64,000 nt of DNA from SZUA-35 sp965530755. GTDB lineage: Bacteria; Actinomycetota; Acidimicrobiia; Acidimicrobiales; SZUA-35. The notes below the pieces were generated by a model that saw only the letters and a program-made list of their open reading frames with translations, was not told where the DNA came from and did no database searches. The DNA lies in the NCBI GenBank assembly GCA_965530755.1, contig CBESNA010000001.1, positions 1 to 64,000 on the forward strand, in the 5' to 3' direction. Both the position numbers and the translations under genes were made by a program. Of the stretch, positions 43,745 to 52,337 are shown piece after piece. Position 1 is the stretch's first letter. Each line of letters begins with the position of its first letter.

Positions 43745-45100
43745 TTACCTGTCTACTTCGCCGAGGATGGGATCGACACTGCTGATCACGGCCACCGCAT
43801 CGGCGAGGAGCGAGTCGGCCATCATGTGCGACATGGTCTGGAGGTTCACGAAACTCGGGCCCCGGATGTGCATGCGATATGGCTTCGAGGAGCCATCGGA
43901 CACGATGTAGCAACCGAGCTCGCCGCGGGGTGACTCGACGGCAACGTAGGTCTCGCCTTCCGGCACCTTGAAACCCTCGGTGAAGATCTTGAAGTGATGG
44001 ATGAGGGCCTCCATCGATTCGTCGATCCTGGCCCGGGGTGGCGGGGTTACCTTGGTGTCCTGCACGCGATAGTCGCCGCGCGGCATCTTGTCGACGATCT
44101 GGTGAACGATCTTGATCGACTCCCGAATCTCGTTGAGCCGGATGGCGTAGCGGTCGAAGCAGTCGCCATAGGAGCCGACGACCACGTCGAAATCGACTTG
44201 GTCGTAGGCGAGGTAGGGCTCGTCGCGACGCAGATCCCACGGAACGCCGGCACTACGCAGCACCGGACCGGTGGCAGAGAGGGCGATGGCCTCCTCGGCG
44301 GTCATCGTGCCGACCCCTTGCAACCGATCTCGCCAGATCGGTTGACCGGTCATCAGGATGTCGTACTCCTCGAGACGAGGCGGCAGCATGTCCATCAGCG
44401 CCAGCACTTCGTCACGCCAGCCGTCCGGCAGGTCGGCAGCGACACCACCGGGCCGGATGTAGTTGTGGTTCATGCGCAGGCCGGTGACCATCTCGAAGAA
44501 CCGCAGCACCTGTTCGCGCTCGCGCCAGCCGTAGATCATCATCGATACGGCACCGAGGTCCATGCCGTTGGTCGCCATGAAGAGCAGATGCGACGAGATG
44601 CGGTTCATCTCGCTCATGAGCATGCGGATCCAAGTGGCCCGCTCCGGGATCTCGACGCCGAGAAGGTCCTCGACGGCCAAGGAGAACACCAGCTCGTTGA
44701 AGAACGGAGAGGCGTAGTCCATTCGGGTGACGTTGGTCGGGCCCTGGAGGTAGGTCAGGCTCTCGGCCTGCTTCTCCATGCCGGTGTGGAGGTAACCCAT
44801 GATGGGTTTGGACCGCCGAACCGTTTCGCCATCGAGTTCCAGCATCAGACGGAGGACACCATGTGTCGACGGGTGTGAGGGCCCCATGTTGACGAGCATG
44901 GTCTGCTCGCCCTCGCCGGCGATCGGCCGATCGCTGAGCTCGGCAGCCTCGACTTCTGACATTCGGAGGACAGCGTTGGACCGGGGAAGCTTGTCGAGCT
45001 GGGTGAGCAGGCCGTTCTCGTCAACGGTCAGAACATGGCCGTTCACGGTGATCGTCGAAGGGGTGAGCTCGGTGTCGGGGGTGGGGTCAGTGACGGTCAT
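43745..45100 (-). CDS. nuoD: NADH-quinone oxidoreductase subunit D (nuo2)
   Basis: The 451-aa, 49-kDa-type subunit has an extra N-terminal region of about 60 residues before NMGPSHPSTHGVLRL (about 70), which carries the quinone-site histidine. IMGYLHTGMEKQAE and VPWDLRRDEPYLAYD are further markers. It could be the substrate of the MidA-type methyltransferase encoded at 10.7 kb. Ten bases separate it from nuoC. Confidence 0.95.
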   Translation of the reverse strand: MTVTDPTPDTELTPSTITVNGHVLTVDENGLLTQLDKLPRSNAVLRMSEVEAAELSDRPIAGEGEQTMLVNMGPSHPSTHGVLRLMLELDGETVRRSKPIMGYLHTGMEKQAESLTYLQGPTNVTRMDYASPFFNELVFSLAVEDLLGVEIPERATWIRMLMSEMNRISSHLLFMATNGMDLGAVSMMIYGWREREQVLRFFEMVTGLRMNHNYIRPGGVAADLPDGWRDEVLALMDMLPPRLEEYDILMTGQPIWRDRLQGVGTMTAEEAIALSATGPVLRSAGVPWDLRRDEPYLAYDQVDFDVVVGSYGDCFDRYAIRLNEIRESIKIVHQIVDKMPRGDYRVQDTKVTPPPRARIDESMEALIHHFKIFTEGFKVPEGETYVAVESPRGELGCYIVSDGSSKPYRMHIRGPSFVNLQTMSHMMADSLLADAVAVISSVDPILGEVDR

Positions 45101-45110
45101 GGATGAGTCC

Positions 45111-45638
45111 TCAGCGTGAAGCCGGTGCGCCCTTGAACTGCACGGGGATGGCGCCGGTGGCGTAGTCCTTGCGGAGGGGATGACCCTCCCAGTGCTCCGG
45201 CATCATGATGCGCGACAGGTCAGGATGACCCTCGAACACGATGCCCATGAGGTCGTACACCTCACGTTCGAGCGCATCGGACCCCGGATAGATCGAGTAG
45301 AGCGAGCCGATGATGGGATCCGATGCGGGCACCTGGATTCGCGCCCGGATCCGTTCGCGGCGCTCGTGAGAGATGAAACCGGCGACGACCTCGAAACGCT
45401 CTGCCTGGACGCCGACCGGCACGCGTCGGTGGCCTCCGAAGCTGAGGAAATCAACGGCGGTGACGTCGACACACATGTTGAATCCGTCCGCCAGCAGCGA
45501 CGAAGCAACCTCGAGCCACTGTTCGCGAGCAGGATGGATCACTCGTTGCGCTCTCGACCAGCTGACCGGACACCCGTAGGCGGATTCAGGTTCGATGGCG
45601 ACTGGTGGTTCCACCGATTCGTCTGGGGCGTCGCTCAT
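45111..45638 (-). CDS. nuoC: NADH-quinone oxidoreductase subunit C (nuo2)
   Basis: The 175-aa peripheral subunit shows ALEREVYDLMGIVFEGHPDLSRI (family signature, about 125) and EHWEGHPLRKDYATG. It is 60 residues shorter than NuoC1, lacking the long acidic N-terminus. It overlaps nuoB by ATGA. A proline/glutamate-rich first 20 residues (DESVEPPVAIEPES) precede the fold. Confidence 0.94.
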   Translation of the reverse strand: MSDAPDESVEPPVAIEPESAYGCPVSWSRAQRVIHPAREQWLEVASSLLADGFNMCVDVTAVDFLSFGGHRRVPVGVQAERFEVVAGFISHERRERIRARIQVPASDPIIGSLYSIYPGSDALEREVYDLMGIVFEGHPDLSRIMMPEHWEGHPLRKDYATGAIPVQFKGAPASR

Positions 45639-46225
45639 GCCGATCGACCGACAGTGAGCAAGGTGGTTTCGCCCTGGCCGTCACGCTGCTCGATGATGAT
45701 CCCGGCTCCGCTGCCGGACACACCGCGTCTGCGCATGATCTCGCCGGTCTCGATCTGGTGGTGGAGGGTCTCGATGGCGTGGAGAAGGGTCTCCGGGCCG
45801 GGCGGGCAGCCAGGTGCGTACACGTCGACGGGCACGACCTGATCGACACCCTGGACGATCGCGTAATTGTTGAACATGCCGCCGCTCGACGCGCAGACAC
45901 CCATGGATATGACCCACTTGGGCTCCATCATCTGGTCGTAGATCTGGCGGAGGACCGGTGCCATCTTCTGGCTGACCCGACCAGCGACGATCATGATGTC
46001 CGCCTGGCGCGGCGATGCCCGGAAGACTTCCATGCCGAGCCGAGCCATGTCGTAGTGAGATCCACCAGTGGCCATCATCTCGATGGCGCAACACGCCAAA
46101 CCGAAAGTGGCGGGCCACGACGAACGCGAGCGGGACCATCGAACCAGATTTTCGAGTTGACCCGTGACGATGTTGTGGTCGAGCCCACCCAGGCCGTCGT
46201 CCTGGATGTCGGTGATCAGACCCAT
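45635..46225 (-). CDS. nuoB: NADH-quinone oxidoreductase subunit B (nuo2)
   Basis: The ATG at 46225 shares one base with the nuoA stop (TGATG) and gives 196 aa. Cluster N2 ligands are in GLACCAIEMMATGG (about 48), MGVCASSGGMFNNYA (about 112) and APGCPPGPETLL (about 142). A 35-residue C-terminal extension (RRRGVSGSGAGIIIEQRD) distinguishes it from NuoB1. A longer in-frame reading upstream lies inside nuoA and is discarded. Confidence 0.95.
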   Translation of the reverse strand: MGLITDIQDDGLGGLDHNIVTGQLENLVRWSRSRSSWPATFGLACCAIEMMATGGSHYDMARLGMEVFRASPRQADIMIVAGRVSQKMAPVLRQIYDQMMEPKWVISMGVCASSGGMFNNYAIVQGVDQVVPVDVYAPGCPPGPETLLHAIETLHHQIETGEIMRRRGVSGSGAGIIIEQRDGQGETTLLTVGRSA

Positions 46226-46755
46226 CAGGAACCTCCGCTGGGTTCGAGCGTGCGAATCGGGTCGGGATGACCGGCAGACTCGCGTCCGGGTCCGGCAGTG
46301 AACGTCTGGTCGAAGCGACCGTCGAGACCGACACGGCGGATGGTCGACGATGAGGTGCGGTGCGCACCCACCGCTTCCGGCTGGCGACGATTGACCTGGA
46401 GCGAGCCCCAGTCGAGGGCTCCCTTGGAGATCAGGTAGAGGAACGACTCGAACACCAGCGCCGAGAACAAGAGGATGGCGACGAGCCCGAAGAGACCGAG
46501 TTCGCGGTGCGCCATGGCGTACGGGTAGAGGAAGATGATCTCGATGTCGAACACGATGAAGAGCATCGCGACGAGGTAGAAGCGCACCGGGAACCGCTGC
46601 GGAGGTTCGCGGCCGGGGATGATGCCGCACTCGTACGGCGCGTACTTGGCCTCGGTTGCTCGGTTCGGAGCCAACAGCTTCGACGCGACGAGGCTGACGG
46701 CCGCGAAGAGGGCGGCGAGGACCAGTAGCGCCGCAATCGGTAGGTACTGGGCCAT
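46225..46755 (-). CDS. nuoA: NADH-quinone oxidoreductase subunit A with C-terminal extension (nuo2)
   Basis: The 176-aa protein has the normal three-helix NuoA of about 120 residues (YAPYECGIIPGREPPQRFPVR loop, FIVFDIEIIFLYPYA helix). A polar, Arg/Gly-rich tail of some 55 residues (TSSSTIRRVGLDGRFDQ) follows. AAGGAA lies 6 nt before the ATG. The 45-bp gap upstream contains a 9-codon frame (MIAQLAAVA) that overlaps the previous stop as ATGA. It is short and no clear promoter is seen, so I think transcription runs in from the bc genes. Confidence 0.94.
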   Translation of the reverse strand: MAQYLPIAALLVLAALFAAVSLVASKLLAPNRATEAKYAPYECGIIPGREPPQRFPVRFYLVAMLFIVFDIEIIFLYPYAMAHRELGLFGLVAILLFSALVFESFLYLISKGALDWGSLQVNRRQPEAVGAHRTSSSTIRRVGLDGRFDQTFTAGPGRESAGHPDPIRTLEPSGGS

Positions 46756-46800
46756 GAGAGTTCCTTCCGAGCGGTCAGGCGACCGCGGCCAGCTGGGCGA

Positions 46801-47781
46801 TCATGCGACCGCAGCGCGAATGTTCTGTTCTCGACGGTCCCGGATGTGCATCATCCATGAGACCACGGCGAACAGAATGCCATTGAAGATGGCAAAGAGT
46901 GCGGGAACGACGCGTTGTCCTCCGACGAGCGCAGGGATCGGCCCCCCGCGGTCACGCTCGAGCACCACGCTGATTGTGCTCTTGGTTGGATCGGCGGTGG
47001 CGACGGGGGGCGGTTCGCCTGGCAACGTCGGCTCGTCGACCACACCCTGGAACTGGACGACCACGAGCTCCTGGGGATGCCAGAAGTGGATGAACGTGGT
47101 GTCGAACTTGTGCAGCAGACGGGCCGGGAGGTCGGTGAACGACTCCACCCAGGCCGACTTTCCGGGATCGTCGGCGACGATGTCCGGATCGAGGCGCGGT
47201 TTACCGCCGATGTTGTAGGCGTCGAAGGTGAGGGGCACGAACTCGGCCGTACTGGCGAAGACGCCCTCCTCGATCAAGAACTCCTCCGCCGTTGCCGTGG
47301 CCTCGCCGCGTTGCGGGTCGGAGGTGGCGAGGTAACGCCAATCGGCGAGCAGCTGCGGGTTGGCCCGAGAGATCTCGACGGCGTCAGCCTGACGAAGGTC
47401 GGGGTCATCGGACGAGACTGCTTCACCAAGATCGAAAGCCTCGATGGCCAGTCCGAGCTCTTGAACGCGCTCGTCCTCGGCGAACACGAGTCCATCGGCA
47501 TCGCGAGCGGGATTGTCACCGTTGATCTCGACCAGCGCCCACGATTCACCTTCGCCCCGCCAACCAATGGCATAGATAGTCCAGACGACACCCATCAGGA
47601 ACAGCCAGCCGAACAACTGACCGGCCGTGATGAGGGCACCGAGGCGAGAGCCGCTGTTGCTGGCGACCAGGAGATACGAGCCCCCGATGAGGACCACCAC
47701 GCCGACCAACACACTGAGCAGACCACGGAAGAACGGATCGAATCCGACGCCGCCGATGAATCCAAGAGAAACTGCAAGCAT
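46801..47781 (-). CDS. Unknown membrane protein of the cytochrome bc operon
   Basis: The 326-aa protein is not recognised. Three hydrophobic helices are near the N-terminus (about 5-80: FRGLLSVLVGVVVLIGGSYLL and LITAGQLFGWLFLMGVVW). A polar extracytoplasmic domain of about 200 residues follows, with ARLLHKFDTTFIHFWHPQEL, then one C-terminal helix (ALFAIFNGILFAVVSWMM). No haem or iron-sulfur motif is present. The ATG shares a base with the cytochrome c stop (TGATG), so it is made together with that subunit and is probably a structural part of the complex. The true start was fixed by this overlap. Confidence 0.8.
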   Translation of the reverse strand: MLAVSLGFIGGVGFDPFFRGLLSVLVGVVVLIGGSYLLVASNSGSRLGALITAGQLFGWLFLMGVVWTIYAIGWRGEGESWALVEINGDNPARDADGLVFAEDERVQELGLAIEAFDLGEAVSSDDPDLRQADAVEISRANPQLLADWRYLATSDPQRGEATATAEEFLIEEGVFASTAEFVPLTFDAYNIGGKPRLDPDIVADDPGKSAWVESFTDLPARLLHKFDTTFIHFWHPQELVVVQFQGVVDEPTLPGEPPPVATADPTKSTISVVLERDRGGPIPALVGGQRVVPALFAIFNGILFAVVSWMMHIRDRREQNIRAAVA

Positions 47782-49316
47782 CAGAGACCTCGCTCGTAGT
47801 CGACGACTGCCTGGATGTATTCCGGAGGCAGCAAGGCACCAAAGCCCGGCATCATGCCGGCTGAACTCTGACCGCCTCGGCCGAAGCCGCGGCCGGCCTC
47901 GGCGCCGCTGTAGATGAAGTTGTACTGGGCGTAGCTGGTGCGCTCGGGCATGTCGACCACCGTGCAATCGTCACCGAGACGGCCGTCGCTCAAAGCGATC
48001 ACCGTGCCGGTCAGGTCGGACTCGGTGAGTTCGACCGGTGCGATGAACTCGCCGTTGTCGTCGAGCTCGAACACGTGGTCGAAGGCGAACGGATACGACT
48101 CGCCGCCGTCGGGCTCCCACAGATTCGAGACCGTGGCGCAGTCGGCGAGGTCGCCGTTGTCGAGGATTCGGTAGAACTCGTCGGTGCCATCTGGATTCTG
48201 CTGACCGGTGATGGGGCTACCGCGATCGTCGAGACGAATCTCGGTGCCGTCCATGGCGAGGTAGTAGAAACCGTCGTCGTCGGCCAGTCCACCCTCCGGA
48301 GCCCAGGTGCCATCCGGCAGCTTCCAGGCGTCATCGGGGAAGTGCTGGTCGACGCCACCACACAGGTTCCAGCCGATGCCGGAGGGGTTGCCACCACCGC
48401 AGGCAGCAACGCCGTCGGAGAGCGGGTCGCCTCCGGGGTGCGGCACGTTCGGTCCGAGGGACCAACCAGCGGTGTGACAGCGTGCGCAGCTCAGCGAGCC
48501 GGCCTGGAAACTCGAGTAGTAACCGAGGTTGAACACGGCTTCACCGACGGAGTCGAATTCGCCGTCTGCCATGGACCGCTCGACCTCTTTGACGATCGCG
48601 GCCGCCTGCTTGTCGGCGGCTTCCTGCGCGGCTTCGGGATCAGCAGACTCGTTGATGGTGATCGGATCGAGCGACTGGACCTGGAACAGATCGATGTATT
48701 CCTGGACGTTCTGGACCTGCTGAGTGGTGAGCGGACCACCGCCAGGGGTGCCCCATGCTGCCATCGGCGAACCGGGGCGGCCGTAGTTCAGGATGTAGGT
48801 GACCTCTTCCTCGGAGTAGCGGAGGAAGACGTTGTTGAGCGCCGGCGCGGTCCACGCCGCATTGGCGAGGAACTGGCCGTCTTGATCCTGCAGCACGTAG
48901 GCGGCGACGCCGCCGACGCCGCCGGCGGCGTGGCAGTTCACGCACTGCGCGGTTTCGATGTAGACACCCTCGCCGCGTGATTCGAAGTTGAGCTGATACG
49001 CGTCGACCGCGCCGTCTTGTCGACCTGGCTCAGCGAGCCAGTAGAACGGCAGGGCGAGGGCCAGCAGACCGAGCGTGACCAATGCGAAACCGAGAGACCA
49101 ATCGAGCTTCTTGCCCTCGAGTTCTTCATCGTCGAGGTAGGGCTTCTTGTTCGCCGCCAACTCGATCTCCGAACCGAGCTCGGGGCGAGCCTGGAACGAG
49201 TTTCGAATGAACAGGAGAACGAAGCCGGCCAGAACGACCACAGCGACGGTCAAACCGATGGCGCGGAAATCTGCGGCGAAAACCGCAGTTGTAGCAAACA
49301 CAGGGGCAGAACTCAT
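47781..49316 (-). CDS. Membrane-bound di-haem cytochrome c of the bc complex
   Basis: The 511-aa protein has two membrane helices at the N-terminus (about 17-37 and 73-92), then two c-type haem sites, CVNCH (about 124) and CARCH (about 276). Unlike actinobacterial QcrC, whose two haem domains lie close together, these are 150 residues apart, and a 230-residue region of unknown fold follows the second site, including paired cysteines (ACGGGNPSGIGWNLCGG). It would take electrons from the Rieske protein. Start overlaps the Rieske stop (TGATG). Confidence 0.9.
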   Translation of the reverse strand: MSSAPVFATTAVFAADFRAIGLTVAVVVLAGFVLLFIRNSFQARPELGSEIELAANKKPYLDDEELEGKKLDWSLGFALVTLGLLALALPFYWLAEPGRQDGAVDAYQLNFESRGEGVYIETAQCVNCHAAGGVGGVAAYVLQDQDGQFLANAAWTAPALNNVFLRYSEEEVTYILNYGRPGSPMAAWGTPGGGPLTTQQVQNVQEYIDLFQVQSLDPITINESADPEAAQEAADKQAAAIVKEVERSMADGEFDSVGEAVFNLGYYSSFQAGSLSCARCHTAGWSLGPNVPHPGGDPLSDGVAACGGGNPSGIGWNLCGGVDQHFPDDAWKLPDGTWAPEGGLADDDGFYYLAMDGTEIRLDDRGSPITGQQNPDGTDEFYRILDNGDLADCATVSNLWEPDGGESYPFAFDHVFELDDNGEFIAPVELTESDLTGTVIALSDGRLGDDCTVVDMPERTSYAQYNFIYSGAEAGRGFGRGGQSSAGMMPGFGALLPPEYIQAVVDYERGL

Positions 49317-50185
49317 CAGTGACTCGCTGCTCCGATGCAGTTGGGACCCTCGGCCTCTTGGCCGGTGGTGTTGGTGCCGATCGCCGGACCCTGAATCACG
49401 GTGCCGGTGTCGACCTCGAGCTCATTGGCCGCATTGACTACCATCGGGAAGCGGTCCATGCCGCGTGGGGCGGGGCCGCCCTTCTTCTCGCCGACCCGGT
49501 TGTACTGGGAGCCGTGGCAGGGACATTCGAACCACTGAGAAGTCTGACAGTCGGGCACACGGCAACCGAGGTGCGGGCAGGTCTGGTAGAGGGCCACGAC
49601 CCCGGCGCGAAGACCAGCCTCGACCTGGGGGAAGAAGCCGTAGCCAGTGACCGCCTTCTCGATCGCATCGTGGGGGTACTCGGTCACCCACATACGACCC
49701 TCGGGGACGTAGAGGAAGCCACCGCCGGCCTTGATGGAGGCCTGGATGTCGCTGATGCGTCCGACGTTGATGATCGAACCGAATCCGCTCGAGCCCTGCG
49801 GCCACAAAAAGGCAATACACGCTGCGCCGAAGCTGGTGAGTCCGAGACCGAACGTGGCGACGATGCCCCGGTTCAAGAACTGGCGACGGGCGACACCGAT
49901 GGTCTCAGGGTCCGGGGGAACGTAGGCGACGGGGGCGACGCTGCCGGCCGCGACGAGCGCTCCGGAACGTTCGACACGGGCCGCGGCTTCGACTGCCTTG
50001 CCGCTGACGACCAGCTCGGGCTCCTCGGCGCCGACAGGAGAGATCGTTGCCGCGCGGTCGCGCTTGACGGTCTCTCCCGACAACTGCCCAATGGCAGACG
50101 CCGAATCACGATTTCGGAACGTTGCTGCGATCGCGAACAGAGCGATGGCGGCCAGTACAGCGACAGCGATGATCAAACCAGTCAT
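49316..50185 (-). CDS. Rieske [2Fe-2S] subunit of the bc complex
   Basis: The 289-aa protein carries the cluster ligands CPHLGC (about 198) and CPCHGS (about 218), with an additional cysteine between them (VPDCQ). There is an N-terminal membrane helix (2-22), a polar stretch, and a second helix (RQFLNRGIVATFGLGLTSFG, about 101), as in actinobacterial QcrA but with one helix fewer. GRMWVTEYPHDAIEKA replaces the usual loop before the cluster fold. It shuttles electrons from quinol to cytochrome c. Confidence 0.93.
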   Translation of the reverse strand: MTGLIIAVAVLAAIALFAIAATFRNRDSASAIGQLSGETVKRDRAATISPVGAEEPELVVSGKAVEAAARVERSGALVAAGSVAPVAYVPPDPETIGVARRQFLNRGIVATFGLGLTSFGAACIAFLWPQGSSGFGSIINVGRISDIQASIKAGGGFLYVPEGRMWVTEYPHDAIEKAVTGYGFFPQVEAGLRAGVVALYQTCPHLGCRVPDCQTSQWFECPCHGSQYNRVGEKKGGPAPRGMDRFPMVVNAANELEVDTGTVIQGPAIGTNTTGQEAEGPNCIGAASH

Positions 50186-50198
50186 GTGCGATTCCTCT

Positions 50199-50972
50199 CT
50201 AGAGCTCGAAGAACAGGCCGTCGGCCCATGGGAAGACGAAGTTGAAGCCAGGGCCTCGGAAGAACGAGCCGATCATGGTGAGCACGGCCCAGAACATCAA
50301 GAACATGGTGAACAAGCTGACCGCAAACTTGCGATCCTCGGGTTTGTTCGATGGATTGCGGTCGATGTATGGCGCCATCGTCAAGATGATGAGGCCGATG
50401 CCGGGAATCGTCACGCCGGCGACCATCGGGTGGAACATGGTGAGCAGTTCCTGGAGGCCGAGGAAATACCACGGCGCCTTCGAGGGATTCGGGGTGGCGT
50501 TCACGTTCGCCAATTCGAGCAGCGGAGCGTTCACGAAGATCGAGAAGAACGTGAGGAAGACGGTGACGGCGAGGGCGGCACCGAACTCGACCACGATCAG
50601 GTGCGGCCAAGTGTGAACCTTGTCGAGCGGCTTGGACTTGATGTCCTGGATCGACCCGGACTTGACCACCGTGAGCAGGCGCTGGGTGTGTCCGGCGGGT
50701 CCGGTCATGGCTGGAACATCGGCGACCGCAGTTGCCGCCGCGACAGCGGTCCCGACGCCACCACCGGCGGGAGCGACTGCTGCCTCGGAGCCCTTCTGCT
50801 TGGCCGACTTCGAGCGCTGCAGGAGGTGGGCGGGGATCTTGCTGGCCGCCGGGTCGGTCGAGGCCGACTCGGCTGCCTCCGAGGCAGCCGGAGCAGCAGC
50901 TTCCGCCGCGCCTTCGGCCTTCTTGCGAGCCTCCTCGGCCCGCTTGCGGAGATGTTCGGGGATTTCGGTCAT
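50199..50972 (-). CDS. Cytochrome b subunit IV-like protein (PetD type) with IPEHL motifs
   Basis: The 257-aa protein has an Ala/Glu-rich cytoplasmic N-terminus of about 110 residues containing TEIPEHLRKRAEEARKK at 2 and SKIPAHLLQRSKSAKQK at 44. Three membrane helices follow. The quinol-oxidation motif, PEWY in most cytochromes b, reads APWYFLGLQELL (about 172). With the separate b-type gene upstream it makes a split cytochrome b, as in b6f complexes. A pyrimidine-rich gap of 81 bp precedes it. Confidence 0.9.
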   Translation of the reverse strand: MTEIPEHLRKRAEEARKKAEGAAEAAAPAASEAAESASTDPAASKIPAHLLQRSKSAKQKGSEAAVAPAGGGVGTAVAAATAVADVPAMTGPAGHTQRLLTVVKSGSIQDIKSKPLDKVHTWPHLIVVEFGAALAVTVFLTFFSIFVNAPLLELANVNATPNPSKAPWYFLGLQELLTMFHPMVAGVTIPGIGLIILTMAPYIDRNPSNKPEDRKFAVSLFTMFLMFWAVLTMIGSFFRGPGFNFVFPWADGLFFEL

Positions 50973-51053
50973 TGCAGATCCTGTCCGGGGAGTCCTGTGA
51001 AGGAGGAGGGTCGGAAGACGAGGGGAAACGAGAAGACGTAGATCGTGATCGGC

Positions 51054-51845
51054 CTAGAGCGGCCCGGAGATGCCGCCGTCTTTCCTGACCCTCCAGAAGT
51101 GGATGGCCATGAAGATGACGGTGACGAAGGGTAGGAGCAGTACGTGCAGCACGTACCAACGCAACAACGTGTCGGTGCCGATGACCTTGCCACCCAGCAG
51201 CACGAACCGGACCTGGTCACCGAACACAGGGGTGTACCCCATCATGTTGGTACCGACGGTGACCGCCCACAAGGCGAGCTGATCCCACGGAAGCAGATAG
51301 CCGGTGAAGGACAGCAGCAGCGTCATCTGGAGGAGGATCGTGCCGATGACCCAGTTGAACTCACGCGGCGCCTTGTAAGCCCCGTGGTAGAACACGCGGG
51401 CCATGTGAAGGAACACCGAGAGCACCATCAGATGGGCGCCCCATCGGTGCATGTTCCGAACGAGTAGACCGAAGGTGACCGAGGTCTGCAGCGTGTAGAT
51501 GTCCTGCCACGCTGCGGCTGCGGTCGGCCGGTAGAAGAACATCAAGAAGATGCCGGTGACGGTGAGGATGATGAAGAGGAAGAAGCTGAGCCCGCCGAGA
51601 CACAGGGTGTAGCTCACCTTGACCGCGTGGCGCTTCACCTTCACAGGGTGCAGGTGGTACAGCACCGAGTTCATGATCACGTATGACCGGTTCCTAGGGC
51701 TGTCGGTGTAGCCCTTGCGGAAGACCGAGCCGGGCCGGAAGATCGAGTTCCAGACCTGTGAGCTCTGGACCGAGTCGCTGGCGGTCGCCGCCGATGCCGC
51801 GGCACGCTCGGCGAGCGTGGGCTTGTCCTGAATCGACTTTGCCAT
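51054..51845 (-). CDS. Cytochrome b6-like haem b subunit with covalent-haem cysteine
   Basis: The 263-aa, four-helix protein has two histidine pairs (MHRWGAHLMVLSVFLHMARVF and WYVLHVLLLPFVTVIFMAIH) for two b haems. The segment SYTLCLGGLSFFLFIILTVTG (cysteine about 82) corresponds to the FYCLGG of cytochrome b6, where this Cys binds the extra haem ci. FFYRPT and LLPWDQLALWAVTVGTN are also b6-type. Standard actinobacterial QcrB is a single long protein of about 540 residues, so this short form is unusual. An 80-residue N-terminus precedes helix 1. Confidence 0.93.
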   Translation of the reverse strand: MAKSIQDKPTLAERAAASAATASDSVQSSQVWNSIFRPGSVFRKGYTDSPRNRSYVIMNSVLYHLHPVKVKRHAVKVSYTLCLGGLSFFLFIILTVTGIFLMFFYRPTAAAAWQDIYTLQTSVTFGLLVRNMHRWGAHLMVLSVFLHMARVFYHGAYKAPREFNWVIGTILLQMTLLLSFTGYLLPWDQLALWAVTVGTNMMGYTPVFGDQVRFVLLGGKVIGTDTLLRWYVLHVLLLPFVTVIFMAIHFWRVRKDGGISGPL

Positions 51846-51907
51846 GAGTTGAGAGTTCCTCGAGTTGCGGGGGTCGAGATCGACCGGAAATCGGTGTGAC
51901 GGGGAGC

Positions 51908-52327
51908 CTAGGCGAGGCGCATGCCGTAGCCGTAGCCGTGGGAATCGGTTCGCTGGTGATGATCACCGGTTGGGTTGGCGGTGTCGGCCACCTTGCCCAG
52001 GATGATCACGCCAGTGGGACAGCGGTCGACGCAGAGTGCACAGCGAGTACACACGTCGTCGTCGATGGTGAAAATGAATGCATCGGAGGGATCGTCGCCC
52101 GGTTTGGCGATACCGAAACTCTCAGAGATGGCGTCTGTCGGCTGCATGTGGATGCACTTCCACGGGCAGATGTCGACGCAGCCTTCACAGGCAATACATT
52201 CGGCCTGATCGATGTGGATGAACTGCTTCGGCTTGACCGCCTTGGAGAGGTAGTCCGCGTCGACCTCGACCAGGATGTAGTCGTCGCGGAACTCTGGAAG
52301 GGGTGGATTGGCGTCGGTGGTGACCAT
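51908..52327 (-). CDS. 2x[4Fe-4S] ferredoxin-like protein in the bc operon
   Basis: The 139-aa soluble protein has two full cluster motifs, CIACEGCVDICP (about 44) and CTRCALCVDRCP (about 93), separated by 37 residues as in NuoI/NrfC-type ferredoxins, and a His/Gly/Tyr-rich tail (GDHHQRTDSHGYGYG). It could connect a low-potential donor to the bc complex or to the NuoEFG-free complex I. It is 10 nt after the first gene of the operon. Confidence 0.9.
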   Translation of the reverse strand: MVTTDANPPLPEFRDDYILVEVDADYLSKAVKPKQFIHIDQAECIACEGCVDICPWKCIHMQPTDAISESFGIAKPGDDPSDAFIFTIDDDVCTRCALCVDRCPTGVIILGKVADTANPTGDHHQRTDSHGYGYGMRLA

Positions 52328-52337
52328 CTGTCGTCGA

